From Sorex araneus (Eukaryota; Chordata; Mammalia; Eulipotyphla; Soricidae), in contig NC_073304.1 in the NCBI RefSeq assembly GCF_027595985.1, positions 146,810,746 to 146,874,745 of the forward strand: 64,000 nt of DNA. The letters run 5' to 3'. The notes below the pieces were generated by a model that saw only the letters and a program-made list of their open reading frames with translations, was not told the DNA's origin and did no database searches. This document shows, in pieces, positions 1 through 10,693 of this stretch. The first letter of the stretch is position 1; each line of letters begins with the position of its first letter. Made by a program: the position numbers and the translations under genes.

Positions 1-825
1 TTCAACTCTCCCCAACCTAGAGAGTTTGAGAACATGGTCTCCAGGGCCTTATAAGAGTAATGATTCAGCACAACTGAAGCATCTGATCTGAGATAGGATG
101 TTGACTGGCGTATGTAGGTAGTTGTTCTACAACCAACGCTACATCCAGAAATGAAGAAGGAAGTGGGGCTGAACTGGAGCCACAGCTCCATTTCCAGTAG
201 ACGTACAGGAAAATCAGCAGAGGGAGTGAGAAACACTGGGGCACAGATGTCAGTCTGGGGAGTTGTTCACGGTCAGCCCTTATCAGCAATAGCTCTGAAC
301 AGTCAGGTCTGAAATTTTCCTTTCTAAAGCAACAGGTGTTTGACTTCTGTTCAGAACTGGCAACTGTTTGACTTGAGCAAACAAAAGGTTTGCACTAAAA
401 GGACACATAGTACTCTCTTTACTTTTTTAATCAATCTCTTTTTAATTTAGCTTTATAGCCATGGAGGAATTTTCCACTTCATTATAGATAGTGCTTGCTA
501 TCTTCTGGCTGGTTCTTTTCCCAAACAGGTGGGTCTTATTCTAAGAACACCAATGTATGAAAACCCACACTCACCATACATATGTGAACCATTAAGTCCA
601 TTAACTGTTTGGGCAGCATTCTCTGGTTTTTACCAAATGAAGGGAATAAGAAATGAAGATAAACATTTTTATGCCTGTAGGGAAATAGTTATCTTTGTGG
701 TATTATGCATCAGAACTTGTAGTTCAGATGAAGAAGTATAAATCTGTACACTGAAGCTCATATGTTATTCTAGCATTGCTTCAATTAACACTTTTATGTT
801 AAATGACTCTTGAAATGTGTGGCTT
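1..825. other. Unassigned sequence, no gene seen
   Basis: No credible coding exon, RNA gene or repeat was recognised here. Short open frames occur but lack recognisable domains or codon continuity, and base composition is ordinary AT-rich mammalian non-coding DNA. Confidence 0.6.
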
Positions 826-968
826 TGTAGAGCCTCAGTTCCCTTATGTGTGAACTAGTAATACCAATAGCTCCTCCCTCATAGAATTGTTATATGTAAA
901 AATAAGGTAGTATTTGTGAAGAGCTTAGCACAGTTAGTATATAAGTGCTGGCTACATGCTATTGCTAT
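826..968 (+). mobile_element. MIR SINE fragment
   Basis: The stretch follows the MIR core and 3' part: GCCTCAGTT at the start, an ATAG(C)TCC(T)CCCTCATAG segment, then AGCTTAGCACAG and a TGCTATTGCT end. MIR is an ancient, inactive tRNA-derived SINE found across mammals. Divergence is high, as expected for its age. Order and spacing of these blocks match the family, so the call is firm although exact ends are approximate. Confidence 0.85.
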
Positions 969-1199
969 GAAACTAATCATTTTATCTCTGTGTTTTTAGT
1001 GAAATTAGGGAGTGGGCTTCTATTATATGTTAATTACCAGTTTGTCACATAATGTAGAAAATAAAAAAGAAAGGAGAGCAGGACTATCTGGGTATAAATA
1101 CATCACTCCTCCAGATGCCCTGGAAAGCAACAATGAGTTTGGTGGTTATACACATGCAGAGGGAATATTTATTTGATAAAACATGTATTTATTTTTTCT

Positions 1200-1460
1200 T
1201 ACTAAACATTTATTTATACATCTAATGACGCTGCTCTGTCCTCGGTGGTGGAGCGGGGGGGGGGGGGCCCGAATGGGCTCCTCTGGACCTTCTCGAGGGT
1301 GGACGCTCATTGGGACCTGGGGTGGTGGTGGCGTGGGAACTAGGTCTCGGGGGAGGGTGGGCGGGGTGGCACTGAATGGCTCGGCCAGGTAACCCTCAGA
1401 GGAGATGGGTCTGTCTTTCCACTGACGCCCCCAAACTAGGCTGCCTCTAGGCGTCATCAA
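1200..1460. other. GC-rich island of unknown origin between short inverted repeats
   Basis: AT-rich sequence turns abruptly GC-rich between about 1232 and 1450, with a long G run at 1256-1267 and several CpGs. The block is bounded by ATGACGC (1225-1231) and its reverse complement GCGTCAT (1451-1457). It could be a remnant of a mobile element with short terminal inverted repeats or an unrelated GC-rich fragment. No coding potential was recognised. Confidence 0.35.
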
Positions 1461-1621
1461 AAGTGATAGTATGGAGAGGTCACACTACATATGACCTAAC
1501 CAGAAGATGGACATCACTGCTGTCTTCCTACTCTATACTTAAGAGCCAGCTTGGACTTAAGCCATTCAACACTAAAATCAGCCAGGTAGCTTATTCATCT
1601 AAAAGGAGAGTATCTGGTAAG

Positions 1622-1804
1622 TTTTTTTTTTTTTTTTTTTGCTTTTTGGGTCACACCCAGCGATGCTCAGGGGTTACTCCTGGCTCTGCACTCAGGAACT
1701 ACCCCTGGCGGTGCTTGGGGGACCATATGGGATGCCGGGGATCGAACCCGGGTCGGCCGCGTGCAAGGCGAACGCCCTACCCGCTGTGCTATCACTCCGG
1801 CCCA
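1622..1804 (-). mobile_element. Shrew tRNA-derived SINE (SOR1-like), full length
   Basis: On the minus strand the element has the tRNA-like head with an A box and a B box (GGTTCGATCC-type), the body motif CATATGGTCCCC, and a poly(A) tail that appears here as T at 1622-1640. It is flanked by a 16-bp target-site duplication, TATCTGGTAAGTTTTT, at 1611-1626 and 1806-1821. That is diagnostic of L1-type insertion. It is close to the family consensus and therefore relatively young. Confidence 0.93.
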
Positions 1805-2094
1805 ATATCTGGTAAGTTTTTAACTGGCATTTTTATTGTGCAGAATGTGGTTGTGGAATTGACAAAGATGATAAAATATTGAACTTCATGAAAGAACATG
1901 TTGGGGCTAAAAATGGGAGGAACTTTGGGAGAAAATGTTGTCTCTCTTCAAGGATACACATATTTATACTAGACAGTCCTGTACTAGCTAGAACTTCAAA
2001 TAATTGTGACTTTCAAAATGGAATTCTACACTCACAAATTGTACCTCTAAAGGATAGTAGGAGGGTTTAATGGCAGTATTAATTGAATATAGGT

Positions 2095-2240
2095 TTTATT
2101 GAACCTTAAGCACTTTCCAGGTTCTATGCCACATACTGGGAGACAGCAATTTTTGTTAAATGTTTTTGTTGTAATGGGTCCCACAAGCTAACAGTATAGT
2201 TTATGGTGTTGGTGTGAAGTACACAATTAGAATGTAGTTT
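2095..2240 (+). mobile_element. Ancient L2/MIR-type repeat fragment
   Basis: The segment reads like the 3' region of an L2-type repeat: a CACTTTCCAGGTTCTATGCCA(C)ATACTGGG block followed by CCCACAAGCTAACAGTATAG. Heavily diverged; the subfamily cannot be assigned by eye. Confidence 0.5.
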
Positions 2241-2310
2241 CAATACTATCAAAACCGAGTTTCTCTAAGATGGGATTTGCACAGGACAGTATAGGATTTC
2301 CCCCACCCTC

Positions 2311-2315
<5 letters not shown>

Positions 2316-2364
<49 letters not shown>
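2316..2364 (+). repeat. (CA)n microsatellite
   Basis: About 24 perfect CA units preceded by a pyrimidine-rich run. A length-polymorphic dinucleotide repeat is likely. Confidence 0.97.
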
Positions 2365-2366
<2 letters not shown>

Positions 2367-4400
2367 GGATAGCTGAGTTGAGTTTTGATAAATGTTTAGA
2401 AGCATAGGGAAGAGTAAAGATATGAAGAAGATTCTATTCTGAACAGAAGTCTAAGTGCTCAGAGTGTAAATTTGAAACAATTAGAGTGTCACTAAAATGG
2501 AATTTTCATTACACAGTGAGGAGAAATGGAGGCTGAAGAGTAGAAGGAGGCTCAAACTGTGGTGAGCAGAACTTTGAATGATGGCATTGTTTATGGGTTT
2601 AGATGTTATCCTAGAAGCTAAAAGGACACCACAGAAGAATATGAGTCAAGGAAATCAAGGGTCTAAGTTCTATTTTGATCTATGGCATCATATAAATAGC
2701 TTTATAGAGGATAGATTTGGCTAAGTGGTAAAGCATATGTCTCGTGTCGTATGTAGAGAAATAAATAGGAGGAAACAGTTTGTTAAATCAAAGCTGAAAA
2801 CAACACCAGTGACATAAATCTAAAGGAGATGAGAAATAAACCAGGAAGTGATAGGAAGATAATGGAGAAGTAGATGCAACTGCTCATAAGGTGACAGAAT
2901 TGATGTGATTTTGCTATGGACTGAATATGAGATATATAAAAGGACCCAATTCCAATATTAATGATAGCATGCAAATAATGTTGGTAGTTGAAAACAAAAT
3001 AATAGGTTAGATAATCCAAAGAAAGAAGGTGCGTAAGTTGAAAAGAAGGAGAAAGCATGAAGAGCAAACCAAGGAAGAAGTAAAGAAGAAATAGAGAAGA
3101 AATAAGTGCGGGAAAAGTTATTATAAAAAAATCAAGAAAAGTTTCATAGGAAGTCAATAGTGTTTGATAATTGGACTTAGAAGCAAAAAGACATCTCTTG
3201 ATCTTGTCAAGAGTAGTATTGCAGGGAGGTGGAGACATAGGCCAAGTTGCAGTGGTGAGGGGTGAGTGGGAGGTAAGGAATTGGAGACAGAACATTGGCT
3301 GCTTTCTCAAGAGACTGGATTGTGAAGGAGACACCAGATGTGAAGAGTAGCTGGATTGAAAGGAATTATTTTTTTTAAGGAATTAAGAGACCTGAACATG
3401 TTGTTTGGAGAGAAGAGGAGGCAGTCAGAGAGGGGACAATTAAAATAGAGGCTGCATATAGAAAAATATTCCTGGCAATAGTCATGATGCACTTTATAGA
3501 GCTGAACTCTTTCCCCCATTAAAGTAGATTGGTTATGAGGAATGCTCCCTGGCTGAACCCAAAGATACAGGTTGAATCCTTCTGACTCTTGGATTCTTCA
3601 GTATGACAGATATTTCTTGATCTTTTCCTACTTGGCATTGCTATATTCTAGGAGAAACGTTCACAGAGATTGAAGCTACCTTAAGGATGGACACATCCAG
3701 TTCTGCAGCAGGGACTATTGACCAACTGGATACCCCCAAACACCAACCCCTTTGATGGGAACAAATTAACCCAAAAGATCTTGTGTAGAGATGCTTGTCA
3801 GGCCAGCCATATCTTTATCAACTTTCCCATGCTACCTGGGGAAAAGTCTAGGCATTGGCATGTTTCTCTACCTATTAAAGCAATGTTTGGCTTCAAAGTC
3901 TACCTGTTATTTTAAGTCAATTCAATTCAATTTATCAAACACCCATCAAGTGTGCCAAGGTCATGTGATGACAGGAATATGTTCTCTGACCCAAGGATTG
4001 TGGCCCTTCTTCATTCATTTCCCCCTCACACATCTTTTTTTTTCTGTGAGCTCTAGACAAAATTGAAAGAGAAACCAAACTAGAAATTGGGGCAATGTTT
4101 CTTCAATTATGTGTACAGACCCCTCAGATTCTAAGGAGGTACTCTTTGATCAAGGATGTGGGTAGACATATTAGAGGGATAGGCTGAAGGCCTCCAATCC
4201 CAGCATCAGTTCAAGATGCCCTGTTCTCATGCATTTTATATATTTTGAATGTGAAATATTTTTGATTGAACCAAAAGATTTGTTCAAAAGGAAGTAGATA
4301 GTTTCACCAAATTAATACTTATTGATCAAAATCAAGAAAAATATCTTAATATAATACATAAAATTAAGAATCAGACAAAAGCAGATAAAAATATTGAACA
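2365..4400. other. Largely unassigned sequence with two small repeat remnants
   Basis: No gene was recognised. A tRNA-like SINE remnant may lie at about 2706-2765 (CTAAGTGGTAAAGCATATGTC), and an L2-like piece at about 3917-3960. The 2800-3500 part is purine-rich on the plus strand, but no gene can be supported there. Confidence 0.5.
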
Positions 4401-4404
4401 AAAA

Positions 4405-4572
4405 TTGGAGCAACGGTATAGTATTAAGGGTGCTTGCCTTGCAGGTGGCTGATGTCAGTTCAATTGATTCCCAGAATCCAAGATGGACCGCAGGAGAAAT
4501 TCCCAAGGTCAGAGCCTGGAATAATCCTGAGCATTGTTGGATGTGGTCCCCAAACCAAAGTAAATAAATAAA
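4405..4572 (+). mobile_element. Old tRNA-derived SINE copy
   Basis: A diverged head (GGAGCAACGGTATAGTA, GCTTGCCTTGCAGGTGGCTG) and body (GAGCATTGTTGGATGTGGTCCCCAA) end in a TAAA-repeat tail. Divergence marks it as an old member of the shrew SINE group. Confidence 0.7.
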
Positions 4573-4639
4573 TGAAAAGTGTCAGTGTGGCTTTCCCAAA
4601 GTGTTCACAAGTCATTTTATTCAAAAAACAAACATAGGT

Positions 4640-4830
4640 CCAGAGGCATAGAACAGGGTAGGTAAGGGTTTACCTTGCATGGAGGTGAAACTGGTTTGAA
4701 CTCAGGTCCCTCATGCTCTCTTGAGCACCACCAGGAGTTACCAATGAGCACAGAGCCTGGTGTTGGCCCCCGATCACCATTAAGTGCGACCCCAATTTCC
4801 CCACTCCCTGCACTTGGGCAAAACATAAAA
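4640..4830 (+). mobile_element. Old tRNA-derived SINE copy
   Basis: A recognisable CATAGAACAGGGTAGGTAAGG head, TTTGAACTCAGG in the B-box position and GAGCACCACCAGGAGTTACC body are present. The tail is decayed and no target-site duplication is evident. Confidence 0.65.
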
Positions 4831-5049
4831 CAAAAAGCAGCAGTAGACATTGTACAAGTCCCATGCTGGCAATTCAGGCAACAGGTGAGAAAACCTGCCT
4901 CCGCCCTCCTCTGAGATTCGTGACAGCAACATAGGGAAACAATCTTTCCACGGGTTGAAAAGTGTAATGGTCAAGGTATAGGCTAAGTGTAGCCGGGGGA
5001 TAGAGGTGGTGGAAATAAATCTTGTCCATCAAGTGTGCGAGGGTGGGGG

Positions 5050-5396
5050 AGATAGGTCAGGAAAAGCTTGCCAAGAAACATGGGGGGGGGTGGTGTTGTT
5101 CTGTTCTGTTTGGTTTGCGGGAAGGTTTCGCAGATTGGGGACTGCACCGCGCACCTTGAGGTGCGGGGACACCCCACAGGCGCCCGCCGGGCTCCCCGCC
5201 CCCAAGCCCCCCTCGCAGCCCCAAACCTGCCCTTCCCCACCAGGAGGGAAGGCGCACTGAGAGGGGCTTCTGCCCACCCCCGAGGGAGGGACGTCAGGGC
5301 AGCAAAGGGGGCGAGAGGGACACTGGGGACAGGGAAGAAGGCCTGGTGGGGTCTGTGGGAGCCAGGACTCCCCAACGGGCCCATCAGCCCCCCGTT
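5050..5396. other. GC-rich, CpG-containing stretch without a recognised gene
   Basis: Strongly GC-rich sequence with several CpG dinucleotides. It ends abruptly at a T run (5395-5402), which is the poly(A) tail of a minus-strand L1 remnant. Open frames on both strands are rich in Pro, Gly and Ala, as expected from composition alone, and no domain is recognisable. It may be a small CpG island or a GC-rich retroelement head. Confidence 0.35.
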
Positions 5397-5930
5397 TTTT
5401 TTACTTAGTTTATTAAGACTTTTTGAGGTAATATTTTTTTACAAGAATGTCAAGTTTCATGTTTTAGGGGTACACTTTTGGGTCTTTGTTTGCTTTTAGT
5501 TTTGTTTTGGGGGCTACACCTGCCTGTGCTCAGAGCTCATTCTTGGCTCTGGGATCACTGGGGGTCATGTGTGGTGTTGAGATCAAACCTGGGTCAGCCA
5601 CACTCAAAGCAAGTGCCTGACACACGTTTCATCCTTCTGGCTCTACAGGTACAATGTCACCATATCATGCCCAACCTTAGAAGGTCAACATTCTTCCACC
5701 ACTGCCCTGAGATCCTTTGAGTCCTTTACCCACAAACTTGGGTAACTGTCATTAGTGTCTAAGGGTTTGGAAACAGAGATAATGTCTCGTCCTGTTTCTT
5801 TATATGCCACAGATTAATGAAATCATGCAACATTATCTTTCTCCTTCCAACTGACCTCACTCAGCATAAATCCCTCTGGTCCCATCCTTGTATTCAAAGG
5901 CAGGACTTCATTTTTTACACTAGAGACCAG
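5397..5930 (-). mobile_element. Old L1 3' end fragment
   Basis: On the minus strand the right part matches the C-terminal end of L1 ORF2. Its plus-strand form includes TTCTTTATATGCCACAGATTAATGAAATCATGC and CTCACTCAGCATAAATCCC. A diverged 3' UTR follows, ending in a poly(A) run at about 5397. A SINE (5482-5646) is nested within it. It is old and non-functional. Confidence 0.65.
5482..5646 (-). mobile_element. tRNA-derived SINE nested in an old L1
   Basis: The minus strand carries the SINE head (AGCCAGAAGGATGAAACG, then GGTTTGATCTCA in the B-box position) and body. It is diverged from the consensus but collinear. Confidence 0.7.
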
Positions 5931-7379
5931 CTAGAGCTGAATTCTAATGGAGTCACTGGAGGGTGGGGGGATATTTGCCAGAAGGAGGAGAAAGTGATCA
6001 CCTATTCTTACAGCAGAGTCTGGAGTGCATGATCAGGAAGAGCAGGAGATGACAAAGGCAGGAGTTCAGCTAGTCTGTGGGACGAGCTCGGTGAATGGCC
6101 TCCAAAGGTTTCCCCTGGGTCCACATCTGGACATTGGGGCAGAGCCCCTAATATCAGACCCTTTCCTGTCCACCAGGAACTCTGGGTCCGTGTCCTTCCC
6201 ACTACTGCCACCTAGTGTCCAGGGTCAATGCCCACATTTCCTTGGGGAATCCTGGGTCTGGAAGTTGAATATATTTTTCCTTCTATGATTGAGGAAACAG
6301 TGAACAAATCACAGTGACATGTGACACCTCCAGGAACACACAATTTGTGAAAGTGTGACTAGAATATAATAACCAAGCTCTGGTGACTGCATTATTGGGT
6401 TGGATGGGATTCAGTTCGCCTGACATTTGGTGGTCACTTCTATAATGTGCTTAAAAATCCCTCTCTTGGAGTGGTATAGCTATATACCTAAAAACACCGA
6501 CTCAACAGACTGAAAACATGATATTTAAGCTGCAACCACTGGAATTTTGTAATGTTCCTGTCAAAGTGACAGGCATGGGTGCGTGTGGGGATGGAACATG
6601 GGAATGTTAATGCTGGGATTGGTATTGAAATATTATATGTCCAAAACTCAACTATCAATAACTTTGCAAACTGTGCTTCTTTAGTTAAATTTTAAAAATG
6701 TTTACAATTCCTGTCCTAGATGGGGTGTGGTTCATCGGTAGAGCACTTGTCTTGCTTATGTCAATCACTTGGTTCTACCTCTGGCACTGAAAAAATAAAG
6801 TTTCTTTATCCTAGGCTTTCGTGGTGTAAAAACACTTCAGGACACAAGGTATGTGAGAGTGAATATAAAGTCAAATGAATAAGAAGGAATATCCATCCAC
6901 CACCACCACCACCACCTCATTTATCACCCAACCTTCAAACCTCCTACCACTTAGAAAGGTGCCAGAGTTGAATACACCAGGCAATGGAAGATACCATGTC
7001 CGGGAGGAAAGAGAAACACTCCAACTTTCTGAGAAAAGGGTGGAGTGAGGAGCCCATAATCACAGGCTAAGGAGAGTAGCTTAGGGTCTAGAGAACTCTG
7101 GAACACTTGTCAGTTGCTGAATGCCTAAAATAGAGTTCATTCAAATAGGGTCCTCTGCCCAAGTCGATAATTTACATGCAATAGGTTCCATCTGACCTTA
7201 GAAAACTCCTCCTGGCTTTAACCTACACCTTGACAAAGCCATAGAATCAATAATCCTGATCCAACTTTACATGTCACTCTGTATATTATACACAACAGGT
7301 GGCTCTGTGTCACATATATGTTTTACACCTAGTCAGTACAAAATAGACCTTTAAGAATTTATAATAAACATCATCAGAC
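5931..7379. other. Unassigned sequence with minor repeats
   Basis: No gene was recognised. A short SINE-head remnant lies at about 6715-6801 (GGGTGTGGTTCATCGGTAGAGCACTTG) and a (CCA)n run at about 6896-6916. Confidence 0.5.
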
Positions 7380-7545
7380 GTAGCTGAAGCAATAGTACAG
7401 CAAATAGGGCTCTTGATTTGCATTTAGTATACCAGGGTATGATCCCTGGAATCCCATAAACTCCCCTGAGTCTACCAGAAGTGATTTCTGAGTGCAGAGC
7501 CAGGAGTAAGCCCTAAGCACCCCTGGATATGGCCCCCCAAAACAA
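7380..7545 (+). mobile_element. Old tRNA-derived SINE copy
   Basis: The head (GCTGAAGCAATAGTACAGCAAATAGGG) and body (GATTTCTGAGTGCAGAGCCAGGAGTAAGCCC) are collinear with the shrew A-tailed SINE. Many substitutions indicate age. Confidence 0.75.
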
Positions 7546-7667
7546 AACTAAATATTTAGATAGCATCAGAACAGTAAGACTAATAGCCTGACACAGTGAA
7601 GAGAAAGTAGAAATGAGATAGTAAAGGAGGTGGGAGAAGAAAGTCTACTTTTAAAACAGTGATTTAG

Positions 7668-7821
7668 GGCAGGTAGCACTGTAGCACTGTAATCCCATTG
7701 TTCATCAATTTGCTTGAGCAGGCACCAGTAATGTCTCCATTGTGAGACTTGTTGTTACTGTTTTTGGCATATTCAATATGCCATGGGTAGCTTGTCAGGC
7801 TCTGCCATGGGCAGGTACTAG
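7668..7821 (-). mobile_element. RTE-tailed tRNA SINE, 5'-truncated
   Basis: On the minus strand this is the second shrew SINE family: CCTGGCAAGCT-type body, GCATATTGAATATGCC, ACAAGTCTCACAATGGAGAC, and a 3' end with GGTGCCTGCTCAAGCAAATTGATGAACAATGGG then a CAGTGCTACAGTG tail. It lacks the tRNA-derived head and has no poly(A). It lies immediately left of the RTE LINE copy, whose own 3' end is homologous to this tail. Confidence 0.8.
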
Positions 7822-7865
7822 AATATAATAACAATATGATATATAATAATACACATAGTAAAATA

Positions 7866-8411
7866 CTTGTAGTACTTGTATCACTTGTCATCCTGTTGCT
7901 CATTGATTTGCTCGAGCAGGCACCAGTAACGTCTCCATTAGTCCCTATCGCGTGTTAGTGTAGCCCAATGGCATCTGCTTGCTCCAGGAACACGGAGAGC
8001 CTCAAATCATTCATTCAGGGTCTTGATGAAGAAGTCTGACCATCTCATAGGTGGGTAGCTAGGCATTCTTTTGACATCCCGTGGAATCCAGTTGGTAATG
8101 GCTCTAGTCCAGTGGTCATCTCCAAATCACATTACGTGTCCAGTCCATCTGATTTTTGATGCCTTGGCAAACGAGACAGTGTCCCTGATTCTCAATCATC
8201 GATGGAGGTCAGAACTCCAGATTTCTTTTCTCACTTGAATGAAATGTGATATTCCAAGTATAGTTCTTTCGATTCCTCTTTGGGACACCAAATAGTGTTC
8301 TTATGCTGTTTTTGTAGGGCCCGGGTCCTGAAGCATATGTTAGTGCAGGAAGAACAATGGAGTCAAAATGATGTGCCCAGAGCTGGAGGTTCTTCGTCTG
8401 CAATTTTAATG
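7866..8411 (-). pseudogene. RTE-clade LINE, 3' part (C-terminal region and 3' end)
   Basis: Read on the minus strand, this is the 3' portion of an RTE non-LTR retrotransposon. About 8330-8402 encodes TKNLQLWAHHFDS followed by IVLPALTYASG, matching the post-RT region of RTE proteins (VLPALTYASETW-type). Further downstream come sequences corresponding to the usual C-terminal stretch and then the 3' end at about 7866-7938, with a short tandem CTTGTATCACTTGT-type tail instead of poly(A). Frameshifts interrupt the frame. The segment picks up the protein exactly where the plus-strand 5' part (8412-10686) stops, so the two are halves of one element, inverted relative to each other. Inference: this half holds the primary priming site of a twin-primed insertion. 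A possible 7-bp duplication TAAAATA lies at 7859-7865 and 10687-10693. Confidence 0.85.
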
Positions 8412-10686
8412 CATGTACACTGGCATTGGACGTATCCATCGAGGACCTGATGGTGCAAGCGCAGAAGATCAAGTATGACGTCATTGGATTGACCGAGACA
8501 AGAAGGCATCAATCACATCACGCCATTTTCAACACTGGAGAAGAACTGTTCCTTAGAACATGCGACAGTAGATGCATCAGGGTGTCGGTGTCCTTGTCAA
8601 CAGAAACTTGGCCATGAGCATTGATTGATTCGAATGCCTAACAACCCGAATCAGGCACTTACATTTGAATAGATGTGGCTCATTGCCGGCAGTCTATGCA
8701 CCAACATCCAACTACAATGAAGAAGAAATTGAGAAGTTCTACATGGAGCTGGAGAAGTTCTGTAAAGAAGACCATACCTTCTAGAAGGTCATTGTCGGTG
8801 ATTTTAATGCCAAGATAGGACCAAGAAGGTCACCCGAAGAACTCCACATCAGCATCCACAGCCTAGAATGGAATGAACAGGGTGAGAGACTGTCTGAGTT
8901 CATCATGTTGACCAAGACCATCCATGGTAACTCGCAGTTCCAGAAGGCTGAATCTAAACGTTGGACATGAGAGCCTCCCAGTGGACAGTTCCACAATGAA
9001 ATTGACCACATCATATTCAATCCATGGTTCTGTCTGACGGATGTCGCTGTTGTCCCAAAATTCCAAACGTGGTCATATCACCGTCTCCTTCATGCCAAAC
9101 TCTACTTCACAGAGTGGGGAGAAAGGGCTACAAAGTTTGGAACTCCCAGAATGACCACCAACTGGGAACTCTTTGGCATTATTGTGGCAATATGGGAAGA
9201 TGCCATTATTGACAACATCAACGAGGAATATGATTGACTTGTTCAGCACCTCCATGATTGTGCGAGGAATGCCGAGAGAGAGAAAGCCACAAAAAAGTCT
9301 GTCTTGGGAAACTCTCAAGCTCATTTACTAACTTGGTTTGGCGTGAGCCTTGGGCAATCACAAGCTAATGTCTGAGTCACAAAGCTGTGCAGAGAAGCAA
9401 TAAAGGAAGACCTCAAAGAGAGAAGAGCAGCAGTGTTGGCCAATGTGGCAGAATCCAGGAAAAGTATTCACAAGGCCGCCTGTCCTTCACCAACAAGAAC
9501 AAGATGACTGCCCTCCAACGTCCTGATGGATCTATCACATCTTCCAGAAGGACAATGGAAAAGGTTATTAATGACTTCTACTCATATCTCTTTGATAGCC
9601 ACATCCACCTGCCCACATACCAAATTCGGCAGGATGGATATGTTGTTCCCAGCATTCTTTCTGAAATCTGACATGCCATTTTGTTGGTAAAGAAGCGTGC
9701 AGCACCCGGTCCAGACAAGGTCAGACCCGAACACCTGAAAAATCTGCCACCAGTACTTGTTAATACACTGGCTTGGCTTTTCAAATGCTACCTGTCTGAA
9801 TGCAAGTTTCCGTCCCAGTGGAAAATCAGCAGGACTGTTCTGTTGTACAAGAAGGGAGACATCCACGACATCAGCAATTATTGCCCAATCTGCCTGTTTT
9901 CTGTCATCTACAAGTTGTTCACTCGAGTCATCCTGAGTAGAATAGGCAGGACACTAGATGAAGGACAACCATATGAGCAAGCCAGGTTCTGAAAAGGATT
10001 CAGCACAATTTACCATATCCACACTGTGACCAAGCTCATTGAGGTTTCTCGAGAGTTCAAGATGCTGCTCTGTCTAACAGTCACCAATTTGAAGAAGGCC
10101 TTTGATTCTGTTGAGACTGAATCAGTCATCAAAGCCCTAGCCAAACAGGCCATTCAAACTCAGTACATCAAGATCCTCCTCGAGCTGTATTACGGATTCA
10201 CCACCAGGATCTCACCATTCTACAAGGAACTGATCATTGATGTAAAGAGAGGGGTTTGGCAGGATGATACTATTTCACTGAAACTTTTCAGTGCCACCCT
10301 TGAGAACGTCATGTGACAACTGGAATGGGAAGGAATGGGAGTGAAGATAGATGGTCGACAACTACACCACCTCCGCTTTGCTGATGACATCTTTCTAATA
10401 ACATCAAACATTAGCCAAGCGGCACGAATGCCGACGACTTCAATCATGAGTGTGGAAAGGTTGACTGCAGCTGAATCTCATGAAGACAATGTTCATGAGA
10501 AATGGACTAGTTCTTGACGACATTCCATTTGCTCTCAATGGAACAAACATCTCTGAATGCAGCAGTTATATGTACCTGGGTTGAGAACTCAACATGACTA
10601 ATGACCTGGCACCTGAGCTACGCAGGAGGAAGAGAGCAGCGTGGAACGCCTTCGTGAGCATCAAAGAAGTTGTTAAGGGGACGAAA
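8412..10686 (+). pseudogene. RTE-clade LINE, 5' part (endonuclease and reverse transcriptase), decayed
   Basis: The plus strand encodes a broken APE-type endonuclease plus reverse transcriptase. Visible endonuclease blocks are YDVIGLTETRRHQ (about 8475-8510), YAPTSNYNEEEIEKFY, KVIVGDFNAKIG (8785-8820) and FHNEIDHIIFN (about 8990-9024); the SDH triad region reads SYH, a likely loss. RT blocks are APGPDKVRPEHLKNLPP (from about 9703), YKKGDIHDISNYCPICL, LKKAFD (about 10088-10106) and FADD (10377-10388). Several stops and frameshifts break the frame, and the start codon region is missing. RTE elements encode a single protein that nicks DNA and primes reverse transcription from RNA 3' ends. The sequence resembles RTE proteins of strongylid nematodes, which I recognise from memory; I also recall a report of RTE transfer between parasitic nematodes and the common shrew. 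Inactive copy. Confidence 0.88.
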
Positions 10687-10693
10687 TAAAATA

